From NCBI GenBank assembly GCA_966128725.1, contig CBHYLN010000223.1:1-6023 (forward strand): a stretch of DNA of 6,023 nucleotides, given 5' to 3'. A program made the translations under genes and the position numbers. The notes below the pieces were generated by a model that had not been told where the DNA came from, made no database searches, and saw only the letters and a list, made by a program, of their open reading frames with translations. This document shows positions 1 through 5,600 of the stretch, one piece after another. Positions within the stretch are counted from its first letter, which is position 1. The number at the start of each line of letters is the position of its first letter. Source of the DNA: JAFDZV01 sp966128725. Its GTDB lineage: Bacteria > Bacteroidota > Ignavibacteria > OLB7.

Positions 1-56
1 AACCTTCTTTCCGGGCAACCTTCTTTCCGGGCAACCTTCTTTCCGGGCAACCTTCC
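1..56. repeat. 16-bp tandem repeat array, truncated by the window edge
   Basis: The unit AACCTTCTTTCCGGGC occurs three times without a mismatch (1-16, 17-32, 33-48), followed by a partial copy that diverges after about 7-8 bases (49-56). The array probably continues to the left of the window, so the copy number is unknown. Because 16 is not a multiple of 3, three units pass through all reading frames. None of the six frames contains a stop codon inside the array, so the frame of the following small gene stays open to the window edge. The complementary strand reads GGAAAGAAGG, which is purine-rich and slightly Shine-Dalgarno-like. Function unknown. Confidence 0.95.
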
Positions 57-72
57 TATCGGACGGTATGCG

Positions 73-309
73 ATGGCACGTGATCCTGCGCACGCAATCG
101 CGAGCGTGTCAAAGACACCAGCCAACCTGCGGCAACTGCCACCGTGGATACGCGCTGCAATCGAGCGGCTCCAGGTTGCCGACTCCGGGCAATGGGTTGC
201 CCGTGCAATTCCGGCTCTGGGTGGCAGATCGGTGCTGGACCTTGCGGCAACGGAAGAGGGGCAGGAAATACTGCGCGGATATTTCGCGAAGGTTGGGGGC
301 CGGTTCTGA
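73..309 (+). CDS. small protein resembling the Xre/MbcA/ParS antitoxin toxin-binding domain (DUF2384-like)
   Basis: A 78-residue protein starting at ATG 73. Its second half contains W42 followed by IPALGGRSVLDLAATEEGQE and a helical tail ending GGRF. This matches the pattern I know from the C-terminal domain of Xre/MbcA/ParS antitoxins: a tryptophan, then P-x-LGGR-(S/T)-x-L-(D/E)-L, then (T/E)-x-x-G. That domain normally binds a RES-family toxin and usually follows an Xre-type DNA-binding domain in a protein of about 120-150 residues. Here no DNA-binding domain is visible, and no toxin gene follows; the next gene is on the other strand. The start is uncertain: the frame has no stop upstream to base 1, and no clear ribosome binding site precedes ATG 73. 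The gene may therefore begin outside the window or be a truncated remnant. The family assignment comes from motif resemblance alone. Confidence 0.55.
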   Translation: MARDPAHAIASVSKTPANLRQLPPWIRAAIERLQVADSGQWVARAIPALGGRSVLDLAATEEGQEILRGYFAKVGGRF

Positions 310-352
310 AATGTTGCGCCCCTCTCCGGCGTTGCGATGTTGCGTGCATGCT

Positions 353-377
353 GCCGTGGTTCCGTCGCCGGAACGGC
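353..377. terminator. hairpin between convergent genes, possible bidirectional terminator
   Basis: GTTCCG (359-364) pairs perfectly with CGGAAC (369-374) around a 4-nt loop. GCC (353-355) can pair with GGC (375-377) after a 3-nt bulge. The hairpin sits between the ends of two converging genes and directly abuts the MOSC stop codon (378-380). There is no T-run on either side, so a Rho-independent terminator is only a possibility. Confidence 0.35.
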
Positions 378-920
378 CTACACCCTTTCCAGCCGGATGT
401 GCGGCTCGGGTGGCAGCGTTATGGTGATTGCATCACCCGGGCGCACGGCGCCGTCCTGAACCACCACGCCCATCACGCCGGCCTTGCGGACCAGATTCCC
501 CTCGGCATCACGGTCCAGCGTTGCGGCCATCAGGCCGGGCTGGAATGTGTCGAGCTGAACGCAGGGATTGCGCAGCCCGGTAAGGCGCACAACCGCCGTA
601 TCGCCGATGTGCAGCAGTGTGCCGGTTGGCAGGCCCAGCAGGTCGATGCCGTGTGTGGTGATGTTCTCGCCGAGATCACCGGCGGCCACGCCAAACCCGG
701 CGGCGCTCAGTTCCTGGAACAGCTCCGAATGAATCAGATGAACCTGCCGGAGATTCGGCTGCGTGGGGTCCTGCGCAACACGCGAGCGATGGCGTACGGT
801 GACGCCCATGTGGGCATCTCCTTCCACGCCAAGCCCTGCGCGCAGTTGGATTTCCTCGCGTGTCGGTTTGCTGAACGTATGGGTTGGGCTGCTGCTAACC
901 GCCAGCACTGTTGCATGCAT
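378..920 (-). CDS. MOSC domain-containing protein
   Basis: A 180-residue protein. MOSC domains are the C-terminal domain of molybdenum cofactor sulfurases and also occur as stand-alone proteins such as YiiM, which reduces N-hydroxylated compounds using molybdenum cofactor. Visible family features are GLGVEGDAH (residues 29-37), a central GDLGENI (81-87) followed by G-x-L-L-x-I-G, and RNPC with the conserved cysteine (C120), the residue expected to bear sulfur or contact the cofactor. A typical GVMGVVVQDGAVRPGD segment follows near the C-terminus. The length fits single-domain MOSC proteins. I chose ATG at 918-920 because MOSC similarity begins immediately after it; the open frame extends 59 residues further upstream but that part looks non-coding. 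The ribosome binding site is weak. No other molybdopterin gene is in the window, so the substrate is unknown. Confidence 0.9.
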   Translation of the reverse strand: MHATVLAVSSSPTHTFSKPTREEIQLRAGLGVEGDAHMGVTVRHRSRVAQDPTQPNLRQVHLIHSELFQELSAAGFGVAAGDLGENITTHGIDLLGLPTGTLLHIGDTAVVRLTGLRNPCVQLDTFQPGLMAATLDRDAEGNLVRKAGVMGVVVQDGAVRPGDAITITLPPEPHIRLERV

Positions 921-1125
921 AACGTATGGATTCCGTATTTGGCTCAAGATCCCAGCGTTGCGCGTGGCAAGCGTGTTGCGCCGGCGCCATAAGGGCAGGG
1001 AAGGAGGATACGGTAACGAACACTCCGCTATCTTGTTGCGCGCCGTGGCCACTGGAGTGGCGGATTTCCTGTTGCGGATTGTCGCTGCCTGTGCCACGAA
1101 CGCTGCAAATCAACCGCGGGGCTTC

Positions 1126-1338
1126 ATGCATCAGCCTATTGTTGGATTTCATCTCGACGAAGAGAACCACTGGGTGGCCGACTTGGCGTGCGGGCACACA
1201 CAGCACGTGCGCCACGATCCTCCGTGGCAGGAACGCCCGTGGGTGGTCAGCCAGAGCGGGCGCGCCACCAGGTTGGGCACGGAGCTGAACTGCGTCGAAT
1301 GCGACCGCGCCGGCGTAATCGCGCCGGATAAATCTTGA
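1126..1338 (+). CDS. DUF3565 family small protein, putative metal-binding
   Basis: A 70-residue protein recognisable as DUF3565, sometimes annotated 'pressure-regulated protein'. The diagnostic pattern is complete: IVGFHLDEENHWVADLACGH (residues 5-24), then HVRH (27-30), PPW-x-x-RPWV (32-40), a G-x-x-LG turn, and C-x-x-CDR (C56, C59). C22, H24, H27 or H30, C56 and C59 could make a zinc site; this is an inference from residue spacing. The family's function is not established as far as I know. I chose ATG 1126 because family similarity starts there, although the frame is open well upstream. The Shine-Dalgarno is weak (GCGGGG). The VOC gene starts about 36 bp downstream on the same strand, so the two may be co-transcribed. 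Divergent from the MOSC gene, separated by 205 bp. Confidence 0.88.
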   Translation: MHQPIVGFHLDEENHWVADLACGHTQHVRHDPPWQERPWVVSQSGRATRLGTELNCVECDRAGVIAPDKS

Positions 1339-1374
1339 GCGTCTGAACAGCCTTCACGTTAATCGTATCCGGTG

Positions 1375-1758
1375 ATGATCGCACACATTATCCTGTACGT
1401 TGCCGACCAGCAACGCGCCGCGGCCTTTTATACGGATGTGCTTGGCGCCGAGCCATCGTTGCATGTGCCCGGCATGACCGAGTTTCATCTGGGCCAGGAT
1501 TGCGTGCTGGGCCTTATGCCGGAAACCGGCATCAAACGACTGCTTGGCGACGCGTTGCCGGACCCAGCTTCGGCCAATGGTGTGCCACGGTGCGAGCTGT
1601 ATCTGCGGGTGGACGATCCCGCCGCATGCCACGTGCGCGCGTTGGCCGCGGGTGCGCGCGAGCTCAGCGGGCTTGCCCCGCGCAACTGGGGCGATGACGC
1701 GGCCTACAGCCTGGACCCCGACGGGCACGTGATCGCGTTTGCGCGCGCTTCGGCGTGA
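1375..1758 (+). CDS. VOC superfamily (glyoxalase/bleomycin-resistance fold) protein
   Basis: A 127-residue protein from ATG 1375; GTG 1372 immediately before it would add one residue and cannot be excluded. It has the two beta-alpha-beta-beta-beta modules of the vicinal oxygen chelate fold. Module 1 is HIILYVAD (4-11) with FYTDVLGAEP (18-27) and TEFHLG (35-40). Module 2 is CELYLRVDDP (73-82), an AAGARELS turn and YSLDPDGHVIAFA (111-123). VOC proteins include glyoxalase I, dioxygenases and fosfomycin/bleomycin resistance proteins; the substrate cannot be told here. The position that usually holds the last metal-binding Glu (DPDG-x-V-I-E-F) is Ala121, and the usual His of module 2 is Glu74, so metal binding may be altered or absent. 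Lies 36 bp after the DUF3565 gene and ends 25 bp from the convergent barrel gene. Confidence 0.88.
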   Translation: MIAHIILYVADQQRAAAFYTDVLGAEPSLHVPGMTEFHLGQDCVLGLMPETGIKRLLGDALPDPASANGVPRCELYLRVDDPAACHVRALAAGARELSGLAPRNWGDDAAYSLDPDGHVIAFARASA

Positions 1759-1783
1759 AAGGCCAACCGCATCACGGCATCCC

Positions 1784-2581
1784 CTAGAACGATACCGCCA
1801 GCCCGTTCGAGATCTTGAAATCGAACTTTCTGATGCCGACAGGCGGAAGATTGTCGAACCGGTAACGCGAGTTCACCACCAGCGACACCACGCTTGTAAT
1901 ACGCGCGCTTAACTGTGCCTCGGCAAGGATGCGGTAGTCGTCCGGGCGCGATGGGGCGATCTGGTAATACGCGGCCAGCCCAAGATGCCCGATGTTGTTG
2001 ATATCCCAGTCGAACGACACATAGTTCGTTGAGCGCCCAAGCAGCGTGCGCGGCTGTGCGGTGTCGGCAATCTCCTCCTGCTCCACCATCCCGCCCACGC
2101 CCACATGAAGCCGCACGCCGCCGACGGTATCAGCATGGTCAATCAGCGTACAACGAAGGCCGGCGCCAGCCAGATTGCGATCGCGCAGCAGGATGAAGTC
2201 GTTGAACTCCTTCTGGGCGAACACCTCGGGCTTGAACGTGCTGTCGAGCGTGAGGATGAATCGGATATGCGCGAATCCGTCGTTGCGATACAGTTCCTCG
2301 TTGCTGGAACCGCGCTGATAATTGGCCACCAGGAAGGTATAGAAGTCGGGGTCCACGAGATCCAGCCGATACCCCCCTGAGAGGCTGATGTAGCTGTTGT
2401 TGCCTGCCTCGTAGGTAACGCCCACGGTGATCTGATTATGCCAGCCCGGCTTCTGGTTGTCACGGCGCATCGATTCGGTGTTCACCTGAGCACGCGCCGT
2501 GGCGCCAAGCGCGGCGCAGAGCACTGGAAGCACAAACGTGCCGATCAGCCATCGATTGATGCATGGGTTGAGGTTGAGCAT
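1784..2581 (-). CDS. DUF481-like outer-membrane beta-barrel protein, exported
   Basis: A 265-residue protein with a Sec signal peptide: a short polar start, a hydrophobic core at about residues 11-26, and an ATARAQ cleavage region near residue 32. Cys22 is preceded by Leu and does not make a proper lipobox. The mature part is an alternation of short amphipathic strands with aromatic girdle residues, for example SYISLSGGYRLDL, FYTFLVANYQRG and YVSFDWDINNIGHLGLAAYY. The ending, RYRFDN-x-PP-x-G-x-RKFDF-x-x-NGLAVSF, is what I recognise from DUF481 (YdiY-type) proteins, and the terminal Phe is the usual signal for the BAM assembly machinery. It probably sits in the outer membrane; no ligand or transport activity is known. 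ATG 2579-2581 is chosen because it supplies the signal peptide; only a weak CAGG lies directly upstream. Confidence 0.85.
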   Translation of the reverse strand: MLNLNPCINRWLIGTFVLPVLCAALGATARAQVNTESMRRDNQKPGWHNQITVGVTYEAGNNSYISLSGGYRLDLVDPDFYTFLVANYQRGSSNEELYRNDGFAHIRFILTLDSTFKPEVFAQKEFNDFILLRDRNLAGAGLRCTLIDHADTVGGVRLHVGVGGMVEQEEIADTAQPRTLLGRSTNYVSFDWDINNIGHLGLAAYYQIAPSRPDDYRILAEAQLSARITSVVSLVVNSRYRFDNLPPVGIRKFDFKISNGLAVSF

Positions 2582-2617
2582 CCTGTTTCAGGGATGGTGT
2601 TGATTACAGCCGTGGCA

Positions 2618-2650
2618 CGCATGCCTGCATCCGTGCGATACTGGCATGCG
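2618..2650. repeat. 8-bp inverted repeat CGCATGCC / GGCATGCG
   Basis: CGCATGCC (2618-2625) and GGCATGCG (2643-2650) are perfect reverse complements with 17 bp between them, and each arm contains the palindrome GCATGC. The repeat lies about 37-69 bp upstream of the barrel gene's start codon. It could be an operator for a dimeric regulator or a stem in the 5' leader of that mRNA. Which one, if either, cannot be told from the sequence. Confidence 0.45.
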
Positions 2651-2840
2651 CGCGGTTGCGCCCGATGCCTGTGGGCGCGAAAATACGATGCGGCGGTTCT
2701 TACGCCATACTTCCGGCATCAAACGAAGTGCGTACCCGGGGATTCACCAAACCCGTCCGCATTTCTTGATCCTGGCTTATTGAGCAAGATGGAAGAAGTT
2801 CGCCGTGCAGCGCGGTGATATCATTGCACCGTTCGCGATA

Positions 2841-2861
2841 CCCCCCAACCCCCAGCCCCCC
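2841..2861 (-). other. C6-AA-C5-AG-C6 tract; potential G-quadruplex on the minus strand
   Basis: Three C-runs of 6, 5 and 6 bases are separated by only two bases each, giving three G-runs on the minus strand. Two-layer quadruplexes, or three-layer ones with a distant fourth run, are possible; the plus strand could form an i-motif. It lies 126-146 bp upstream of the start of the secreted Thr/Ser-rich gene. Nothing similar occurs elsewhere in the window. Confidence 0.5.
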
Positions 2862-2882
2862 TTCAACACACGTTCGCGGCGA

Positions 2883-2949
2883 TGCCGGCAGCGGCTTCGT
2901 TGCGGGAATCGACTCGTTCCTTTGCCGGCATGCTTGGTTGCTGCCGGCC
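2883..2949. repeat. palindrome TGCCGGCA twice, 40 bp apart, plus a near copy
   Basis: TGCCGGCA, which is its own reverse complement, occurs at 2883-2890 and 2923-2930, exactly 40 bp apart. TGCCGGCC follows at 2942-2949. All three lie 38-104 bp upstream of the secreted-protein start, a plausible place for regulator binding. The motif is short and GC-rich, so chance recurrence is possible. Confidence 0.35.
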
Positions 2950-2973
2950 CATTACACATCACTTTCCATCGTT

Positions 2974-2980
2974 GAAGGAG
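2974..2980 (+). promoter_or_regulatory. strong Shine-Dalgarno GAAGGAG fixing the start at 2987
   Basis: GAAGGAG ends 6 bases before ATG 2987. It decides this start over the in-frame ATG at 2882, and it places a complete signal peptide at the new N-terminus. Confidence 0.85.
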
Positions 2981-2986
2981 AACATC

Positions 2987-3664
2987 ATGCGTACGAACAT
3001 GATGACGTTTGCAGTCCGTTTTGCCATCACCGCTGGCGTGGCAATGTTCGCTATCGGAACGGCCTCGGCCCAGTGCCCCAATATCGGCTTGCCAATTGGC
3101 GCAAATCCAATCTGCCAGGCCCTTGCGATCAAGACAATTACGCCGGTCCCACAGGTTCAGGACCCGGGTGACCTGAACGGGAATCGCAACGATCAGCTTA
3201 ACGGTAACGATCAGGAGCTTGGGCTTGATACCGCCGTGGTCGCGGTGCCAACAACGTTTACCTCCACCGGCACCGGATCGTTCACGGCTGTTGCCTCGCC
3301 TATCGGCACACCCTGCACGCAGTTCCTTACGCCAACCACTCTTTCGCTTACCGGCACCAGCGCATTGGGCACCATTACCACCACGCTGAGCGCGGTCGCG
3401 GCGCAGAACTCGTCGATCATCTCCAACCAGGCCGGCAGCGAGTTCCCGGCGACCGGCAATCTCTACTTCAACGTTTCGGTGTCCATCAGCAGCCAGCCGG
3501 GCACGTTCACGTCGAGCACGCCGGTGCACCTGCAGAACACGAACCTTACATCGTTCAATCCGCACGTGAACCAGACCTACACGCTGGTTGGCTCGGTGGA
3601 CCTGAAGGATGCCAACGGCGTTGCCAAGTATCGCATCAGCAACCTTTCGGTGACGCTCAACTGA
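2987..3664 (+). CDS. secreted Thr/Ser-rich protein of unknown function
   Basis: A 225-residue protein I do not recognise. It begins with a clear Sec signal peptide: two basic residues (R2, R11), a hydrophobic core at about 12-25, and cleavage expected after TASA (residue 28). The mature protein starts QC and has three cysteines (C30, C43, C110). A turn-rich Asn/Asp/Gly segment (60-76) contains LNGN twice. Then comes a long region rich in Thr, Ser, Val and Ala (about 82-180), and a C-terminal part with alternating strand-like stretches (YFNVSVSI, YTLVGSVDL, YRISNLSVTL). This looks like an extracellular beta-rich protein rather than an enzyme. No lipobox, membrane anchor or C-terminal sorting signal is evident. 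It is a single-gene unit with a long upstream region and a strong hairpin after its stop. The family is unknown, but the coding call is strong. Confidence 0.85.
   Translation: MRTNMMTFAVRFAITAGVAMFAIGTASAQCPNIGLPIGANPICQALAIKTITPVPQVQDPGDLNGNRNDQLNGNDQELGLDTAVVAVPTTFTSTGTGSFTAVASPIGTPCTQFLTPTTLSLTGTSALGTITTTLSAVAAQNSSIISNQAGSEFPATGNLYFNVSVSISSQPGTFTSSTPVHLQNTNLTSFNPHVNQTYTLVGSVDLKDANGVAKYRISNLSVTLN
3188..3214 (+). repeat. short 18-nt-period repeat inside the secreted-protein gene
   Basis: AACGATCAG occurs at 3188-3196 and again at 3206-3214. The 18-nt period keeps the reading frame and encodes the repeated Asn/Asp/Gly-rich turn segment (residues 63-76, with LNGN twice). It is probably a small internal duplication. 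The Asx-rich turns resemble calcium-binding loops only loosely. Confidence 0.5.
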
Positions 3665-3702
3665 TAGCGCCCAGGCGCGTTTGTTGATGCATCGTATGCC
3701 AG

Positions 3703-3746
3703 CGGGCGGCGTTCATGCGTGGTTCCATCCACACGGACGCCGCCCG
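3703..3746 (+). terminator. 10-bp GC-rich hairpin, possible transcription terminator
   Basis: CGGGCGGCGT (3703-3712) is perfectly complementary to ACGCCGCCCG (3737-3746). The 24-nt loop can form a smaller inner stem (GTGG with CCAC). It starts 38 bp after the stop of the secreted-protein gene and ends 39 bp before the phosphatase start. Only a short TTT follows, so this is a weak Rho-independent terminator at best. It could also protect the 3' end of the upstream mRNA. Confidence 0.5.
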
Positions 3747-3785
3747 TGGTGCGTTTGGTGGGGTGGTGGTAGATTGGCGGCCACT

Positions 3786-4541
3786 ATGGAAACACATGCC
3801 CAACTGGCGGAATCGGGCGAGCGCCGCTACGACCTGCACATCTTCTGCGATTTCGACGGCACAATCGCCAGCGTCGATGTCGGCGTGGAGCTGTTCCGCA
3901 CGTTTGGTTCGGTGGAGCCGTGGTTGAGCCTGGCCGATTCCGGCGCACTGCCGATTGCCGAATACTGGCACAGTGTTGCCGGTGCGCTGCGCAAGCCGGT
4001 TGCATTGGCCGAGCTGGATGCGTATCTGTGTACGGTTGAGGTTGATGCGGGGTTTGCATCACTGCTTGCGTTCGCGCGCGGGCAGGATATCCCGTTTACC
4101 GTGGTAAGCGATGGGCTGGATCTGTATGTGGGGCCGGTGCTGGCACGGCATGATGCCGCGGATGTGCCGTACTTCTGTAATCACGCCGAGCTGGATGCCG
4201 ATGGCGCGATGCAGGTTTCCTTCCCGCATCAAAGCGAATCGTGCTGCGGCCGATTCACCGTATCGTGCAAGCGCAATGTTGTGCTCGGCAACGCCCATCC
4301 CGATGCCCGCATCGTGTATATCGGCGATGGCCTCAGCGATGTGTGCCCGGCCGATCACGCCGATATCATTTTCGCGAAAGGAACCCTGGCCGCATACTGC
4401 AACGCCGAGCGGTTGCCGCACTATCCCTTTAAAACACTTGCCGATGTGGAGCGCCAGTTGCGGTTGTTGCTGCAACGCCGGCGCATCCGGCCGCGCCACC
4501 AGGCGGCCCTGCGCCGGAAGGGCGCGTGGGAAACCGAATAG
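3786..4541 (+). CDS. HAD-IB family phosphatase, MtnX-like
   Basis: A 251-residue haloacid dehalogenase-superfamily phosphatase. All four catalytic motifs are present: motif I CDFDGT (nucleophile D22, acid/base D24), motif II VVSDG (S108), motif III K162 in SCKR, and motif IV IGDGLSDVCPAD (D181, D185) that binds magnesium. The phrase IGDGLSD-x-CPA-x-x-AD-x-x-FAKG-x-L-x-x-YC and the cysteines before the motif III Lys are typical of MtnX-like proteins. MtnX dephosphorylates 2-hydroxy-3-keto-5-methylthiopentenyl-1-phosphate in methionine salvage. No other methionine-salvage gene is in the window, so the true substrate may differ; phosphoserine phosphatase-like activity is an alternative. ATG 3786 is chosen because the family region begins about 15 residues later; an open frame extends to 3681 without family support. 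The last 25 residues are Arg-rich and look like an unstructured tail. Confidence 0.9.
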   Translation: METHAQLAESGERRYDLHIFCDFDGTIASVDVGVELFRTFGSVEPWLSLADSGALPIAEYWHSVAGALRKPVALAELDAYLCTVEVDAGFASLLAFARGQDIPFTVVSDGLDLYVGPVLARHDAADVPYFCNHAELDADGAMQVSFPHQSESCCGRFTVSCKRNVVLGNAHPDARIVYIGDGLSDVCPADHADIIFAKGTLAAYCNAERLPHYPFKTLADVERQLRLLLQRRRIRPRHQAALRRKGAWETE

Positions 4542-4783
4542 TAGTTCCATTGCCGGCTGGCGCGGGATTGCGTGTTGCGGCCGAAATATCGCGTGCCCGC
4601 TGTTGGTTGCCGTGGCTGCACGCCACGAAGCCGTTCAGCAGGCACGCTGATTGCCGGGGTTTTCCTGTTGTTTGCCCGCGCGCCGCGTTGTGCGGTGCGG
4701 GTACACCACAACAATACGTTCACACCGGGCCCTGTGTATCGCGCCGCCGGCGCCGTTTGTTGTCCAGCAGTCAGTTTGCCCTG
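4542..4783. other. 242-bp gap between convergent genes
   Basis: This gap lies between the stops of the phosphatase (plus) and the cysteine-rich secreted protein (minus). No convincing gene is present. It holds two small hairpins: CGTGGC/GCCACG (4611-4616 with 4622-4627) and GCGCC/GGCGC (4741-4745 with 4749-4753), the latter followed by GTTTGTTGT. The second is the better candidate for ending plus-strand transcription, but it is weak. Confidence 0.6.
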
Positions 4784-5161
4784 CTAGCAGGGGCACGGGC
4801 CAGCCGCCGGGTCAATCGAAAGGAACCATGTGCAGGCAACGAACCCGGGGCTGAGCGCTACATCCGCGCAGCAGCCGCCAACGTTGACGTTGCTCAGGAA
4901 TGTGTGCCCCGGGCCGATGATCTGCCGCACGCCACATATTTCCAGCGCAAACTTGCCGGAGCAGGGCACCTGTATCGTGACCGAGGAATTTGGGCCAACG
5001 GTGATGCAGCCGTTCGACGAGCAGAACGTGATGCTGCATGCCGTGTTGTTCGAAATGGCCAGTGGACCGGTCTGTGCCTGCGCGGCCATCGCGGCCACCA
5101 GAAGCATGGCGCATACGGCCGCCACACCAAGCCAACTCTGAGCAATGCATCGTGTCTTCAT
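4784..5161 (-). CDS. small secreted cysteine-rich protein of unknown function
   Basis: A 125-residue protein with a clear signal peptide: basic start (K2, R4), hydrophobic core at about 11-27, and cleavage near AAQAQ (26-30). The mature part of about 95 residues contains ten cysteines (42, 47, 52, 67, 76, 97, 98, 110, 123, 125), including a CC pair and a C-terminal CPC. It has few charged residues and many Gly, Ser, Thr and Val, suggesting a disulfide-stabilised beta domain. Phrases such as NNTACSITFC and the repeated G-x-x-I-x-V/G-P-x-x-x pattern (52-60, 77-86) hint at two related halves. I do not recognise the family. The start at 5159-5161 is supported by GGAGA (5169-5173) seven bases upstream and by the signal peptide; a longer open frame to 5407 lacks such support. 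Single-gene unit with a long upstream region. Confidence 0.82.
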   Translation of the reverse strand: MKTRCIAQSWLGVAAVCAMLLVAAMAAQAQTGPLAISNNTACSITFCSSNGCITVGPNSSVTIQVPCSGKFALEICGVRQIIGPGHTFLSNVNVGGCCADVALSPGFVACTWFLSIDPAAGPCPC

Positions 5162-5483
5162 GGTGATGTCTCCAAATGAATGTGGATCCGAGATGGGCGC
5201 AGCCGTGGCAACGCCCGGCGGGCCTTGCAGTGCCTTCCGGCAGACCGCATGGGGTTTGTTGCGCGGAGCCTTGGGCATCACACCGGCCACCGCCCATCCG
5301 ATGTGAAGTTCGTGTGGTATTGGTAAAGAGGATTCGTGAACGCCGTATTGGACATTGCCTGCATTCTTGATGCGCGCGCGTGAGCGGCGGGTGCACGCGC
5401 AATCCAATCATCCCGCTGCTCCGTATTACCACCATCTTCCCCGATCATCGCCCGCAATTGCGCTGCTCCACCAACGCAGTGGT

Positions 5484-5513
5484 TGCTCCGCCAGAACATC
5501 ATGGCCCGGAGCA
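5484..5513. repeat. inverted repeat TGCTCCG / CGGAGCA
   Basis: TGCTCCG (5484-5490) pairs with CGGAGCA (5507-5513). CCA (5491-5493) can pair with TGG (5502-5504), giving about 10 bp with a 2-base bulge. It lies about 90-120 bp upstream of the repeat-protein start and could be a leader hairpin or an operator. Confidence 0.4.
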
Positions 5514-5594
5514 GGGCCAACCCATGCCTGTACCGTTCGATCAGTGTGCGGTTATCGATCCGTATGAACACGTTTTTTCAACATGACATGAACC

Positions 5595-5600
5595 GGAGGG
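5595..5600 (+). promoter_or_regulatory. Shine-Dalgarno GGAGGG for the repeat protein
   Basis: GGAGGG ends 4 bases before ATG 5605. Together with an in-frame TGA at 5584-5586, it fixes this ATG as the start. Confidence 0.85.

Larger units (their letters stand above)
2582..2986. other. 405-bp divergent intergenic region
   Basis: The region lies between the start of the DUF481 barrel gene (minus) and the start of the secreted Thr/Ser-rich protein (plus), so it should hold promoters for both. No gene is convincing: open frames here lack a family, a ribosome binding site or sensible composition. It contains an 8-bp inverted repeat (2618-2650), a run of three long C-tracts (2841-2861), two identical palindromes 40 bp apart (2883, 2923), and a strong Shine-Dalgarno at its right end. 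I found no promoter pair with good spacing. Confidence 0.8.

Noticed and set aside
144..992. A 282-residue plus-strand open frame across the MOSC gene.
   Set aside because: The opposite strand encodes an unmistakable MOSC domain; this frame has no recognisable features and overlaps two real genes.
1001..1008. A perfect Shine-Dalgarno-like AAGGAGGA in the gap before the DUF3565 gene.
   Set aside because: No ATG, GTG or TTG lies at a workable distance after it. The nearest TTG is about 26 bp away and would give a 30-residue extension not seen in the family. Probably chance, though a leader peptide with an unusual start cannot be fully excluded.
1784..2581. The barrel protein as a lipoprotein through Cys22.
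   Set aside because: The residue before Cys22 is Leu, which does not fit a lipobox; the ATARAQ site downstream is a better signal-peptidase I cleavage region.
2619..2933. Three GCATGC palindromes in the divergent region as specific binding sites.
   Set aside because: The same hexamer also occurs in and near genes elsewhere (for example at 347, 913 and 5037), so it is not enriched enough to call by itself.
2777..3565. A 262-residue minus-strand open frame opposite the secreted-protein gene.
   Set aside because: It is extremely rich in Arg, Gly and Ala with no domain pattern, and is best explained as the mirror of the Thr/Ser/Val codons of the real gene, which has a signal peptide and a strong Shine-Dalgarno.
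4059..4550. A minus-strand open frame of 163 residues across the phosphatase gene.
   Set aside because: All four HAD catalytic motifs lie in the plus-strand frame, so this is a shadow.
4572..4854. Two short plus-strand frames with hydrophobic stretches after the phosphatase gene.
   Set aside because: They lack good starts and ribosome binding sites and run into the opposite-strand cysteine-rich gene.
5278..5586. Several open frames of 64-97 residues in the gap before the repeat protein.
   Set aside because: They overlap each other on both strands, have no family features or ribosome binding sites, and have the mixed composition of non-coding DNA. The one in frame with the repeat protein ends at TGA 5584-5586.
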